64,000 nucleotides of DNA from an uncultured Clostridia bacterium (GCA_947627205.1 CANQVE010000004.1:32828-96827), one strand, 5' to 3'. Positions 25,932-35,269 are shown, counted from the stretch's first letter. Translations and numbers: made by a program. Notes: generated from the sequence alone by a model not told the origin.

Positions 25932-26558
25932 ATGAAAAACATTGTGGTCATGGTGTCGGGCGGCGGCACGAATTTGCAGGCGCTTATCGACGCGCAGACA
26001 CGAGGAGAAATAAAGGGCGGTCAGATAACCTGCGTTATTTCTTCGAGAGCCGACGCTTACGCTCTCGAAAGAGCGAAAAAAGCGGGAATAAATACCGTTG
26101 TGCTTGCCAGAAAGGAATATCCCGACAGCAAGACCTACAGCGAGGCTGTTCTTGAAGAACTGAACAGGCAGAAAGCCGACCTTGTAGTCCTCGCGGGATT
26201 TATGACGATACTTGACGAGTGCGTTACAAAGGCGTATCCGTATAAGATAATAAACGTCCATCCCGCGCTTATCCCGAGCTTTTGCGGAGAGGGATATTAC
26301 GGGCTGAAAGTGCATGAGGCGGCGCTCGCTTACGGTGTTAAGGTCTCGGGCGCTACGGTACATTTCGTAAACGAAAAAGCCGACGCGGGCGCTATAATCC
26401 TGCAGGGAACGGTCGAAGTAAAAAGCGACGACACCCCCGAAATTCTCCAGCGCAGGATAATGGAAAACGTCGAGTGGAAACTATTGCCGAAAGCTGTTTC
26501 GCTGTTCTGCGAGGACAGGATAACTATCCGCGACGGAAAGGCTTATGTAGATGTGTGA
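25932..26558 (+). CDS. purN: Phosphoribosylglycinamide formyltransferase (PurN)
   Basis: 208 residues from the ATG at 25932 (GAGGTG upstream); the open frame begins 33 codons earlier inside the preceding gene and is not used. N-terminal VSGGGTNLQALID binds the phosphate. NVHPALIPSF carries the catalytic Asn and His, and ADAGAIILQ the catalytic Asp. It transfers formyl from 10-formyltetrahydrofolate to GAR. Its end overlaps the next small gene by 8 bases. Confidence 0.95.
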   Translation: MKNIVVMVSGGGTNLQALIDAQTRGEIKGGQITCVISSRADAYALERAKKAGINTVVLARKEYPDSKTYSEAVLEELNRQKADLVVLAGFMTILDECVTKAYPYKIINVHPALIPSFCGEGYYGLKVHEAALAYGVKVSGATVHFVNEKADAGAIILQGTVEVKSDDTPEILQRRIMENVEWKLLPKAVSLFCEDRITIRDGKAYVDV

Positions 26559-26823
26559 GCGATGTTCAAAGCTTAAACTTGTAAGCTGTTTTCATTCGCC
26601 GTGGGAGTATATGCAGACGGTGGAATATATCAAGGGGCTTATCGCAAACGGCGATTTTTCGCTTGTTTCGGGAAGCTGTCCGATCGATGAGGTAAAGGAC
26701 GAAAATGGGAAGTTTGCTGACGATATAATTTATCATCTCATTCGCTGCGAAACTTGCGGACAGGAATTTTCCTGCTGTGTAAACACCTATCGCGGCGGGG
26801 GAAGTTTTTCAAAAGGAAGATAA
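26551..26823 (+). CDS. Small Cys-rich hypothetical protein inside the purine operon (2)
   Basis: 90 residues. CERCSK at the start and CETCGQEFSCC near the end form two CxxC pairs suited to binding zinc. Between them is a helical segment (WEYMQTVEYIKGLIANGDF). It overlaps the end of purN by 8 bases and is followed 4 bp later by another hypothetical gene. Function unknown; it is too small for an enzyme and could be a zinc-ribbon accessory protein. Confidence 0.65.
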   Translation: MCERCSKLKLVSCFHSPWEYMQTVEYIKGLIANGDFSLVSGSCPIDEVKDENGKFADDIIYHLIRCETCGQEFSCCVNTYRGGGSFSKGR

Positions 26824-26827
26824 CGGT

Positions 26828-27340
26828 ATGAGCGACTATTCAATTCGCGAAAGCGAAAAGTATTTCAACAGGCTTGAGGGCGTTTTAAATTCAAAACTTT
26901 TCGGCGGTAATTATCGTTTTGAGGCAAAGAACTCCGAAGAATCGTATGCCGAGCGCAGTGCGAAATTCTTCGAGGAGCTGACGCTTGAAAACGAAGTATT
27001 TGCCGAGCTTGTTGATTCGGGGATAAGCTACGTTATGGATCTCCTTGATGAGCGCGGTGACGAGTTCGATTTGGGAGAGGACGTAGATGAACTTGACAGA
27101 GAGGGATTTATAAGGCTCTGCGAGCCCGTAACTATCGTATTCGAACCGAGCGAGGTGCTTGCAGAGGCGTTCGATCTTCCCATAGCGTTCAGCATTAAAA
27201 TGCATCTTAGGGCAGTGCCTGACGAGCTTTTTGAAATGGCAATGGTAGAATACAAGGCAATATACGTCGGAGAATACCGCGGAGTTTCTCCATGGAATGA
27301 CAAACTGTTAAAGAAAAAGTGGAATTATATCGGAAAGTAA
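26828..27340 (+). CDS. Hypothetical acidic protein inside the purine operon (3)
   Basis: 170 residues, strongly acidic (DLLDERGDEFDLGEDVDELDREGF) with an alpha/beta-looking C-terminal half (FSIKMHLRAVPDELFEMAMVEYKAIYVGEY). No motif, signal peptide or membrane helix. It is encoded 4 bp after the Cys-rich gene and 11 bp before the chosen start of purO, so it should be co-translated with both. I do not recognise the family. Confidence 0.65.
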   Translation: MSDYSIRESEKYFNRLEGVLNSKLFGGNYRFEAKNSEESYAERSAKFFEELTLENEVFAELVDSGISYVMDLLDERGDEFDLGEDVDELDREGFIRLCEPVTIVFEPSEVLAEAFDLPIAFSIKMHLRAVPDELFEMAMVEYKAIYVGEYRGVSPWNDKLLKKKWNYIGK

Positions 27341-27351
27341 AGGAGAAAATT

Positions 27352-28062
27352 ATGAACACAATTGAAAAAGAACTCAACTCTCTTGCATATCACGGCAGGG
27401 GAATAATTATCGGCAAGGCGGGAAACAACGCCGTTATCGCGTACTTTATCATGGGGCGCAGCGAGAACAGCCGCAACCGCATTTTCGTTGAGGACGGCGA
27501 GGGAATACGCACGCAGGCCTTTGACGAGAGCAAAATGACCGATCCGCATCTTATAATCTACGCTCCCGTGCGCGTTCTGGGAAATAAAACGATAGTTACA
27601 AACGGTGACCAGACCGACACTATCTATGAGCTTATGGACAAACAGCAGAGCTTTGAACAGTCTTTGAGAACGCGCGAGTTTGAGGACGACAAGCCCAATT
27701 ACACGCCCAGAATTTCGGGTATTGTTCATCTTGAAAACGGCTCAATGAACTACGCTATGTCCATACTTAAATCGGCGGACGGCGATCCCGATTCGTGCAG
27801 GAGATATACCTTTGCATACTCAAACCCCAAAAGCGGTACGGGCAGTTTTATACATACCTATGCGGGCGATGAAACAAACGGCAGACTTCCGAGCTTTGAG
27901 GGCGAGCCGAAAGCTCTCGAAATTCCCGAGATGAGTCTTGATGATTTTACCGATTTAGTTTGGAACAATCTCAATTCCGATAACAAGGTCTCGCTTTTCA
28001 CCCGCTATATTGACCTTAAAACAGGCAAATTTGAAAGCAGAATTGTCAATAAGAATAAGTGA
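27352..28062 (+). CDS. purO: IMP cyclohydrolase, PurO type
   Basis: 236 residues from the ATG at 27352, chosen for the AAAGGAG just upstream; the frame is open 11 codons further. It aligns with the archaeal-type IMP cyclohydrolase fold by its start (YHGRGIIIGK, AYFIMGRSENSRNR) and by its length. It closes FAICAR to IMP. In most bacteria this activity is the N-terminal domain of bifunctional PurH; here it is separate, and a stand-alone formyltransferase follows in the same operon, which makes the pathway consistent. Confidence 0.88.
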   Translation: MNTIEKELNSLAYHGRGIIIGKAGNNAVIAYFIMGRSENSRNRIFVEDGEGIRTQAFDESKMTDPHLIIYAPVRVLGNKTIVTNGDQTDTIYELMDKQQSFEQSLRTREFEDDKPNYTPRISGIVHLENGSMNYAMSILKSADGDPDSCRRYTFAYSNPKSGTGSFIHTYAGDETNGRLPSFEGEPKALEIPEMSLDDFTDLVWNNLNSDNKVSLFTRYIDLKTGKFESRIVNKNK

Positions 28063-28119
28063 GGAATTTAAGCGGACAAGGTTTTGAAAGTTAAAAGCAA
28101 TAGTTTTTATGGAGGATAA

Positions 28120-28614
28120 ATGGAACTTATTTGCAAGGCAAGCGCGAAATACGCGCCGCTTATGAACGAAGTCTGCGAACCGCTCTTTGAAATGCTGAAA
28201 CAACATTCAGCGCTTGAAAAGGAAATATTCGAGCGCGACGAACAGCTTGAAAGAGAAAAAGAAAAGGCGGGAATACCGTCTTATCAGACCGCTCCCGGTT
28301 GGAAAGAACTGATGAAAGAATACCGCGAAAGAATGTATTCTCTGCTAAAGCCAAACTGCACCGACAAACTGTTGTCGCGCGGTTATGCGGGGCAATACGG
28401 AAATCCGCAGAAGTTCGGCTATCTGAACGGGGACTGTGTTGTTGAATTTAAAATGCGCTATGCGGATAAAGCAAGCGTTGAAACGCATTACACAAAGGCA
28501 GGTCTTGCGCAAAAGCATAAAATCGTAATAAGACTAACAGACGGCAGATGGCTTGTTGACGAGTTATATTACGGTTTTGAAAAAGAAAAAAGCTGGCATA
28601 GCGGTGGATTTTAA
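28120..28614 (+). CDS. Hypothetical protein inside the purine operon (4), NTF2-like tail
   Basis: 164 residues. The first half is helical and charged (residues 20-65). The second half has an NTF2-like feel: VVEFKMRYADKASVETHY, then IVIRLTDGRWLVDELYYGF, the 'W-x-V-D-x-x-Y' ending seen in NTF2-fold immunity proteins. That resemblance is by eye only. It lies 57 bp after purO and 10 bp before the formyltransferase start, so it is probably part of the operon. Confidence 0.6.
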   Translation: MELICKASAKYAPLMNEVCEPLFEMLKQHSALEKEIFERDEQLEREKEKAGIPSYQTAPGWKELMKEYRERMYSLLKPNCTDKLLSRGYAGQYGNPQKFGYLNGDCVVEFKMRYADKASVETHYTKAGLAQKHKIVIRLTDGRWLVDELYYGFEKEKSWHSGGF

Positions 28615-28624
28615 GGAGGACAAT

Positions 28625-29803
28625 ATGAACGAACTTGAACTGAAATACGGCTGTAACCCAAATCAGAAGCCGTCAAGAATTTTTATGGAAAACGGCAAGG
28701 ATCTGCCAATAGAGGTGCTTAACGGCAGACCCGGCTATATCAACTTTATGGACGCCTTTAACGGCTGGCAGCTTGTAAAGGAACTGAAAAAAGCAACGGG
28801 AATGCCCGCCGCAACTTCTTTCAAGCACGTTTCGCCTGCGGGCGCGGCTATAGGACTTCCGCTTTCGGAAACTCTTGCGAAGATATATTGGGTGGACGAC
28901 CTTGGCGAGCTTTCGCCGCTTGCTTGCGCGTATGCAAGAGCAAGAGGCGCCGACAGAATGTCAAGCTACGGCGATTTTATCGCGCTTTCGGACGTCTGCG
29001 ATGCTTCGACTGCGAGAATTATAGCGCGCGAAGTTTCGGACGGCGTTATCGCTCCGGGCTATGACAAAGATGCTCTTGAAATTTTAAAGTCCAAGAGAAA
29101 AGGAACATATAATGTCATAAAGATAGATCCCGATTATATCCCCGAACAGATCGAGCGCAAGCAGGTGTTCGGAATTACTTTTGAGCAGGGACGAAACGAG
29201 CTTGTGATAAATGACGACCTTTTCGCGAATATCCCGACAAAGAACAAGGATATCCCGAAAGCAGCGCGCGACGATCTTGCGCTGGCGCTTATCACGCTTA
29301 AATATACACAGTCAAACTCCGTCGCATACGCTTCGGGCGGTCAGGCGATAGGCATAGGCGCAGGACAGCAGTCGAGAATTCACTGCACGCGCCTTGCGGG
29401 AACAAAGGCTGACAATTGGTATTTAAGACAATCTCCCACGGTAATGGAGCTTCAGTTCATAGACGATATACGCCGCGCTGACCGCGACAATGCGATCGAC
29501 CTCTACATCGGCGATGATTATATGGACGTTCTCGCAGACGGCGCATGGCAGAAAATCTTCAAGGTAAAGCCCGAGGTATTTACCCGTGAGAAAAAGCGTG
29601 AGTGGCTCGATACCATGAAAGGAACGGCATTAGGCTCCGACGCGTTCTTCCCGTTCGGCGACAACATTGAGCGCGCTCACAAGAGCGGCGTTATGTATAT
29701 CGCTCAGCCGGGCGGTTCTATCCGCGACGACAACGTTATCGAGACCTGCGATAAATACGGCATAGCGATGGCGTTTACAGGCATAAGACTTTTCCACCAT
29801 TGA
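28625..29803 (+). CDS. Phosphoribosylaminoimidazolecarboxamide formyltransferase (stand-alone AICARFT)
   Basis: 392 residues from the ATG at 28625 (AAGGAGGACAAT upstream); the open frame begins 24 codons earlier within the preceding gene. It corresponds to the C-terminal half of PurH: KYGCNPNQKPS at the start, FKHVSPAGAAIG with the catalytic Lys-His, KYTQSNSVAYA and GGQAIGIGAGQQSR. The IMP cyclohydrolase half is absent, matching the separate PurO encoded upstream. It formylates AICAR using 10-formyltetrahydrofolate. Last gene of the operon. Confidence 0.93.
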   Translation: MNELELKYGCNPNQKPSRIFMENGKDLPIEVLNGRPGYINFMDAFNGWQLVKELKKATGMPAATSFKHVSPAGAAIGLPLSETLAKIYWVDDLGELSPLACAYARARGADRMSSYGDFIALSDVCDASTARIIAREVSDGVIAPGYDKDALEILKSKRKGTYNVIKIDPDYIPEQIERKQVFGITFEQGRNELVINDDLFANIPTKNKDIPKAARDDLALALITLKYTQSNSVAYASGGQAIGIGAGQQSRIHCTRLAGTKADNWYLRQSPTVMELQFIDDIRRADRDNAIDLYIGDDYMDVLADGAWQKIFKVKPEVFTREKKREWLDTMKGTALGSDAFFPFGDNIERAHKSGVMYIAQPGGSIRDDNVIETCDKYGIAMAFTGIRLFHH

Positions 29804-29817
29804 TCTGTTGTACATTC

Positions 29818-29845
29818 AAAAGCGGCGGAGCGTTTCGCCGCTTTT
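29818..29845 (+). terminator. Terminator of the purine operon
   Basis: 10-bp stem AAAAGCGGCG/CGCCGCTTTT with an 8-base loop, followed by AAGGTTTTT. It lies 15 bp after the formyltransferase stop. Confidence 0.8.
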
Positions 29846-29880
29846 AAGGTTTTTATTCCCGAACGGCAAGGAGAAAGAAA

Positions 29881-30618
29881 ATGCGAAATCTGAAAGTGTT
29901 TATTTCCTATAACGGCGCGGATTATCACGGATTTCAGCGTCAGGACAACGCCCTGACCGTTCAGGAGGTAGTAGAAAATGCTCTCGGAAAGCTCTTGCAG
30001 ACGGCGCCGCCCGTTATATACGGCTGTTCAAGAACAGATGCGGGAGTTCACGCGAGGCGCTTTTGCTTCAATGTGAAAATAGAAAACAACATTCCCTGCG
30101 GCGGCTTTGTAAAAGGACTAAACGCGCTTCTGCCCGACAATATAGCGGTGTTGTCCTGCGAAGAAGCCGACGGCGATTTTCACGCGCGTTTTTGCACAAA
30201 AGCCAAGGAGTATGTTTATCTTATAAACAACAAACCCCTCCGCGATGTTTTTCTCCCCGCTTATCATTATCCGCTACCGCTCGACATTGAGAAAATGAGA
30301 GAAGCGGCAAAGCTGTTTCTGGGAGAACATGACTTTGCGGCGTTCTGCCGCGCGGAGGGAAAAAAGCGGGTAAATTCAACGGTAAGGACAGTCTATTCTC
30401 TTTCGGTAGAGAATAATGAGGGAATTGTGGAGATAAAGATAAAGGGAAACGGTTTTCTTTACAATATGGTTAGGATAATCGCAGGCACTCTCGTTTATAT
30501 AAGCGAGGGAAAGCGAACACTTTCGGACATAGAAAACGCCCTTAAAACAGGCGAAAGAGAGTTTGCGGGAATGACTTTACCGCCCTGCGGATTGTATCTG
30601 AATGAGATTTTTTATTAG
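29881..30618 (+). CDS. truA: tRNA pseudouridine(38-40) synthase TruA
   Basis: 245 residues. CSRTDAGVHARRF contains the catalytic Asp, and FLYNMVRIIAGTL is the second family signature. It modifies positions 38-40 in the anticodon arm of tRNAs. GGAGAAAGAAA lies upstream. A promoter for the next gene starts 4 bp after its stop, so it appears to be a short transcript of its own. Confidence 0.95.
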   Translation: MRNLKVFISYNGADYHGFQRQDNALTVQEVVENALGKLLQTAPPVIYGCSRTDAGVHARRFCFNVKIENNIPCGGFVKGLNALLPDNIAVLSCEEADGDFHARFCTKAKEYVYLINNKPLRDVFLPAYHYPLPLDIEKMREAAKLFLGEHDFAAFCRAEGKKRVNSTVRTVYSLSVENNEGIVEIKIKGNGFLYNMVRIIAGTLVYISEGKRTLSDIENALKTGEREFAGMTLPPCGLYLNEIFY

Positions 30619-30621
30619 CAC

Positions 30622-30651
30622 TTGACTTATACGGTGCATTTGTGGTATAAT
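30622..30651 (+). promoter_or_regulatory. Promoter of the DUF5711-CvpA-ClpE unit
   Basis: TTGACT (30622-30627) and TATAAT (30646-30651) with an 18-bp spacer, about 20 bp before the first start codon. Confidence 0.7.
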
Positions 30652-30670
30652 AAATAAGATAGGGTAATAT

Positions 30671-31855
30671 TTGGGGAAATATATTATCGGGGAATGGCGG
30701 TGGTTCTTTACGGAAAACAATGACAATAAAAAAGTCGATTTAAAAGAAGTTATCCAAAAGAAAAAACAAAAAACGTTTATTATAAGGACAATTGTCGTTG
30801 CGGTCATAGCTGTAGCGATAGTTCTTGTTGTGGTGAATTGGGAGAAGATAATAGCCCCGTTTCATGATATAGCGGTAAATGCGGGAAAGGGCGGTTTTCC
30901 CGTGGAACTTCCCGGAAGTACGTCTTATGTTATGGACAGTCTTGGGGATAATTTCTATCTTCTCACGGATACCTATGTCTATACATTTACCGCTGACGGC
31001 GGTCAGATAGCCAACATACAGCACGGTTTCAGAGAGCCGAGCGTTGTTTCGGGCGACAAGCGCCTGCTCGTTTTCGACAAGAACGGAAAAGGCTTTAAGG
31101 TCTATTCGAGAAGCGAAGAGGTATATTCAAAGACGCTTGACGATACTATAGTTTTTGCGGTGATAGGCAAAAACGAACGCTCCGCTGTCGTAACGACCGC
31201 CACGCGCTATTCAAACTATCTGTGTATCTTTAATGACGAGGGAAAACAAATTTTCCGCTATGCGTCGCCTACCGAAAGAATAATGCAGGTATGTTTTTCC
31301 GATGATGAAAAATATGTTTATCTGACGGTCGTAGGCGAGAAAAACGGCGAGTTTATTACAGAAGTTATGTGCTTTGATATAACCAAAGAACAGGATGCTC
31401 TCTGGAGACAGAACATAGGAAACGTTCTGCCGTATTCTCTTGAATACTGCTCCGACGGGATATACGGCGTAACGGAAAAAGGCTTGTTTTTGCTTAATGC
31501 TTCGGACGGAAAAATTAAAGCTCAGAATACGTTTTCTCAAACGGTTATGGGCATAGGAAAAACAAAAGGAGAAAGGATAATTTTCTTCCGCGATACAGCA
31601 TTTAACGGACAGACTGCGGTCGTATATAACGACGATCTTTCCGAAAAAAGCAGAAAGTCTTTTTCGGAGGTCTCGTCATTTGACGTAAACGGCGGAGTGC
31701 TTTATGTGCTTTCGGGAAATAAGCTCACGGCTTATTCAAATTCGCTTCAGAACGAAAAGGTATACGACCTTGATGATGATTATTCAAAGGTGAAAATAAT
31801 AGGAGGTCAAGCGTATCTCCTCGGTTATAACCGCGTTCAGCGGATATCCCTGTAA
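30671..31855 (+). CDS. DUF5711-family membrane-anchored protein
   Basis: 394 residues with a TTG start (no in-frame ATG nearby; AGGG upstream). The first 35 residues are cytoplasmic and basic, one membrane helix follows (about 37-55), and the rest is extracytoplasmic. That part has repeating beta-strand patterns like a beta-propeller (YVYTFTADGGQIANI, LCIFNDEGKQIFRYA, GLFLLNASDGKI, LTAYSNSL). This matches DUF5711 proteins of Clostridia, whose function is unknown. It is 10 bp upstream of a CvpA-family gene and probably coupled to it. Confidence 0.75.
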   Translation: MGKYIIGEWRWFFTENNDNKKVDLKEVIQKKKQKTFIIRTIVVAVIAVAIVLVVVNWEKIIAPFHDIAVNAGKGGFPVELPGSTSYVMDSLGDNFYLLTDTYVYTFTADGGQIANIQHGFREPSVVSGDKRLLVFDKNGKGFKVYSRSEEVYSKTLDDTIVFAVIGKNERSAVVTTATRYSNYLCIFNDEGKQIFRYASPTERIMQVCFSDDEKYVYLTVVGEKNGEFITEVMCFDITKEQDALWRQNIGNVLPYSLEYCSDGIYGVTEKGLFLLNASDGKIKAQNTFSQTVMGIGKTKGERIIFFRDTAFNGQTAVVYNDDLSEKSRKSFSEVSSFDVNGGVLYVLSGNKLTAYSNSLQNEKVYDLDDDYSKVKIIGGQAYLLGYNRVQRISL

Positions 31856-31865
31856 GGAGGGGGAA

Positions 31866-32897
31866 ATGGGACAGGAGTTTGCATTTATATTTGATATAAT
31901 AATAATCGCGCTGTTGGCGGGGCTTACTTTTGCCGGAGCAAAAAAGGGCTTTGCAAAAGTAATTCTTGAAATGTCTGCGCTTTTGATCTCGGTTTTTTGC
32001 GCATTTACGTTCAGCGCTCCGCTCGCAGGTCAGATATATTCGGGCGTAGTGGAAAAACCTGCCGAAGAGTTTCTTGACAGCAAAGCGGAGGAATTTGACG
32101 ACTTTCTGAATGTTGATTATTTCAGCGGAGCAGAGCTTGCTCTTGAAAAAGTGAAAATAGACGAGAAATATTCCGTGACTATTGAACCCGATTATGAGGG
32201 AACAAATACCGCCATTATCGACCTTACAAACAAGACCGTTGACCTTTCCGAAACGGGACTTGAGGAAACAGACCTTTCTTTCTTCGGTATTGAAAAAGGA
32301 AGCGACCTTTCGGATGTTTCGATAAAAACAGTTGAGTTCAGCGTTGAAGAAGAGAAAAAATACGGTGTCGGAACTATCATAGCCGCGCATTATATAGCTG
32401 CCTGCTCTGTCAGCAGCGGAGCGGCAGAGCCTGTGGGAGATCTTCTAAACGAGCTTTCAAAGTTTCTTCCGCCCGAATTTATTTCGGGAACATCGGGCGT
32501 TACCGTTTCCACAATACGCGGAGTTGTCCTTGCTATGCTCGAAACAAAGCAAACGGCAAAATCTGCCATAATGAGCGGGATAATAGAACCGTACTGCACG
32601 ATAATTATAAGGACAATTCTGTTTATGGTGATATTTATTCTCGCAATGATATTGCTTAATCTTGTTATAAAATTTGCGGGACTTATAAACAAAATCCCCG
32701 TTCTCGGACAGGCAAACAAATTTCTCGGAGGAGTCGCGGGATTTTGCGAGGGAGCAGCTGTCGTTCTGATAATATGCGTTATAACGAGGCTTATTGTTTC
32801 CCTTTGCGGCAACACCGCGATACTTTTCAACGAAGCGTCTATTGACAGCACGTTTTTATTCAGGCATATTTACAATTTTGATTTCATTAGTTTTTGA
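31866..32897 (+). CDS. CvpA-family membrane protein with long internal insertion
   Basis: 343 residues. Two membrane helices at the N-terminus (about 8-26 and 34-54) match the start of CvpA (GAKKGFAKVILE between them). About 150 residues of soluble sequence follow. Then come helices near 240-262 and 285-305 with GLINKIPVLGQANKFLGGVAGFCEG, the conserved CvpA C-terminal motif. The usual protein is about 160-180 residues, so the insertion doubles it. CvpA homologues are needed for colicin V export in E. coli and for envelope homeostasis more widely. It is the second gene of the DUF5711 unit. Confidence 0.8.
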   Translation: MGQEFAFIFDIIIIALLAGLTFAGAKKGFAKVILEMSALLISVFCAFTFSAPLAGQIYSGVVEKPAEEFLDSKAEEFDDFLNVDYFSGAELALEKVKIDEKYSVTIEPDYEGTNTAIIDLTNKTVDLSETGLEETDLSFFGIEKGSDLSDVSIKTVEFSVEEEKKYGVGTIIAAHYIAACSVSSGAAEPVGDLLNELSKFLPPEFISGTSGVTVSTIRGVVLAMLETKQTAKSAIMSGIIEPYCTIIIRTILFMVIFILAMILLNLVIKFAGLINKIPVLGQANKFLGGVAGFCEGAAVVLIICVITRLIVSLCGNTAILFNEASIDSTFLFRHIYNFDFISF

Positions 32898-32917
32898 CAA
32901 AGGCAAGGTGATTTTTT

Positions 32918-35269
32918 ATGATGATGTGTTCTCGCTGTAAAAAGCGTCCTGCGGTTTTGTTTATTTCGACAATGGGCACACAGGGACGCAAAGACGAGGG
33001 TTTGTGCCTCCAGTGCGCAAGCGAGCTTAATCTTCCCCAGATGAAAGAATTTATGGAAAAATGGGGGATAAATGAAGACGAAGTAAAGGACGCTCTCGAT
33101 TCGGCGTTTGACGAAAACGGTCAGCTTGATCCCAATGCGTTTTCGGGGCTTTTTGACGCTAAAGATGAAAACGAAGAAGATATTCCCGAACCGCCCGAAT
33201 CGGACGACGGCGAAGAGGACGACCTTTTCGAGCGCGGCGGCGCAGGAACTATGCCGAATTTCCTGAAAAATCTTTTCGGAAATTCCGAAAGCTCGGAAAA
33301 AGACGACGCCGAAGAGAAGCGGTCAAAAAGGAAACAGGAAAAGACCGACAAAAAGCGCAAATGCCTTGAAACTTTCTGTACTAACCTTACGCGCCGTGCG
33401 AAAGAGGGAAAGATAGACAGAATAGTCGGACGCGAAAAGGAAATATACCGTGTCTTGCAGATACTGTCAAGAAGAACAAAGAATAACCCCTGCCTTATAG
33501 GAGAGCCGGGAGTAGGAAAAACCGCCATTGCCGAGGGCATTGCGCTGAAACTTGCAAACGGCGACGTTCCTTTCAGGCTCCAGGGAAAGGAATTATACCT
33601 GCTCGACCTGACGGCGCTTGTCGCGGGAACGCAGTTCCGCGGTCAGTTTGAAAGCCGAGTTAAAAACCTTATCGATGAGGTAAAGAACGCAAGAAACGTT
33701 ATGCTGTTCGTAGACGAGGTGCATAATCTCGTCGGAACGGGAGGCGACAGCGAGGGCTCCATGAATGCCGCGAATATCTTTAAACCCGCGCTTTCGAGGG
33801 GAGAATTGCAGGTAATAGGAGCTACAACGTTTTCAGAATACAGAAAGCATATCGAAAAGGACAGCGCTCTTGAACGCCGTTTCCAGCCCGTAACCGTAAA
33901 TGAGCCGACAATTGACGAAACCATTGAACTTATAGGCGGAATAAAGCAGTATTATGAAGAACATCACAAGGTCCGCGTTTCAAACGAGATAGCGAAAATG
34001 TGCGTTCTTTTGTCCGAGCGTTATATAAACGACAGATTTCTGCCCGATAAGGCGATAGACCTGTTAGACGAGAGCTGTGCCTGCGCTTCGCTCGAAAACG
34101 CGAGCATAACGGAGTATGAAAAGCTCAAAAAGACGCTTGACGTTCAGAAAGCCGAGGAGAGCAAGCTCGCCGAGGACAGCAATATAGATTACGAACGGCT
34201 CGCAAAGCTGAAAACGGATATCGCGCAGAATGAACAGAAGCTCGGAGAATTAAAGGCAGAAGCCGCGAAAGCGGAAGTAACTCTCGACGACCTTTCAAAG
34301 GTAATAGAGCTTTGGACGGGTATCCCCGCAAACAAGATCCGTGAAACAGAGTTTAAGAGAATGGCGTCCCTTGAGGACAGCCTTAAAGCGAAAATAATCG
34401 GACAGGACGAGGCTTGCGAGCTTGTCGCAAAGGCGATAAAGCGCACGAGAGTACAGCTTTCAAACCGCCGCAGACCTGCTTCGTTTATATTTGTAGGACC
34501 GACGGGCGTAGGAAAAACGGAGCTTGTAAAAGTTCTGGCACAGGAAATGTTCGACACGGTAGATCCGCTTATAAGGCTCGATATGTCCGAGTATATGGAA
34601 AAGCACAGCGTGTCAAAGATAATAGGTTCGCCTCCCGGATACGTCGGCTATGACGAAGCGGGACAGCTCACCGAGCGCGTCCGCAGAAAGCCTTATTCGG
34701 TGATCCTGTTTGACGAGATAGAAAAAGCTCACCCCGATGTTATGAACATTCTTCTGCAAATTCTTGACGAGGGAAAAATAACCGACTCACAGGGCAGAAA
34801 CGTGAGCTTTGAAAATACCATAATTGCAATGACATCAAACGCGGGTTCTTCAAACGGAATGAACGGCGTAGGCTTTGCAAAGTCGGTTGACGATATGAGC
34901 AAAGAGCGCGCTATGAAAGGACTGCGCGATTTCCTGCGCCCCGAGTTTATGGCAAGAGTAGACGAGATAGTCTGCTTCTCTCCGCTAAGCGAAAAAAGCT
35001 ATGCGAAGATAGCAAAGCTCAATCTCGAAGAACTAAGAGAACCGCTTTCGGAAAAGAAGCTCGAGCTTGATATTGCCGACAGCGTTTACGCTGTTGTGGC
35101 GAAAAAAGCGTTCGGCGGAAAGTTCGGCGGGCGTGATATACGCCGCGTTATACGTTCGGATATTGAGGACAAGATAGCGGAACTTCTGGTTGAAAACAGC
35201 GACGAGCATTATAGCTCCGTAAAAATCACGGCAAACGGAGAAGAGATAAAAGTGGAGCTTGTAAAATGA
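32918..35269 (+). CDS. ClpE-like ATP-dependent Clp protease ATPase subunit
   Basis: 783 residues. An N-terminal zinc finger (Cys4, Cys7, Cys30, Cys33) as in ClpE replaces the double Clp-N repeat of ClpC. An acidic linker (about 55-110) and a basic patch follow. AAA module 1 has Walker A GEPGVGKTA (about 195) and LFVDEVHNLVG. A short coiled coil lies near 405-455, and AAA module 2 has GPTGVGKTE (about 527) and VILFDEIEKAHPD. The C-terminal D2-small domain is complete. It would unfold substrates for ClpP. The stop overlaps the next gene's start by 4 bases. Confidence 0.88.
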   Translation: MMMCSRCKKRPAVLFISTMGTQGRKDEGLCLQCASELNLPQMKEFMEKWGINEDEVKDALDSAFDENGQLDPNAFSGLFDAKDENEEDIPEPPESDDGEEDDLFERGGAGTMPNFLKNLFGNSESSEKDDAEEKRSKRKQEKTDKKRKCLETFCTNLTRRAKEGKIDRIVGREKEIYRVLQILSRRTKNNPCLIGEPGVGKTAIAEGIALKLANGDVPFRLQGKELYLLDLTALVAGTQFRGQFESRVKNLIDEVKNARNVMLFVDEVHNLVGTGGDSEGSMNAANIFKPALSRGELQVIGATTFSEYRKHIEKDSALERRFQPVTVNEPTIDETIELIGGIKQYYEEHHKVRVSNEIAKMCVLLSERYINDRFLPDKAIDLLDESCACASLENASITEYEKLKKTLDVQKAEESKLAEDSNIDYERLAKLKTDIAQNEQKLGELKAEAAKAEVTLDDLSKVIELWTGIPANKIRETEFKRMASLEDSLKAKIIGQDEACELVAKAIKRTRVQLSNRRRPASFIFVGPTGVGKTELVKVLAQEMFDTVDPLIRLDMSEYMEKHSVSKIIGSPPGYVGYDEAGQLTERVRRKPYSVILFDEIEKAHPDVMNILLQILDEGKITDSQGRNVSFENTIIAMTSNAGSSNGMNGVGFAKSVDDMSKERAMKGLRDFLRPEFMARVDEIVCFSPLSEKSYAKIAKLNLEELREPLSEKKLELDIADSVYAVVAKKAFGGKFGGRDIRRVIRSDIEDKIAELLVENSDEHYSSVKITANGEEIKVELVK

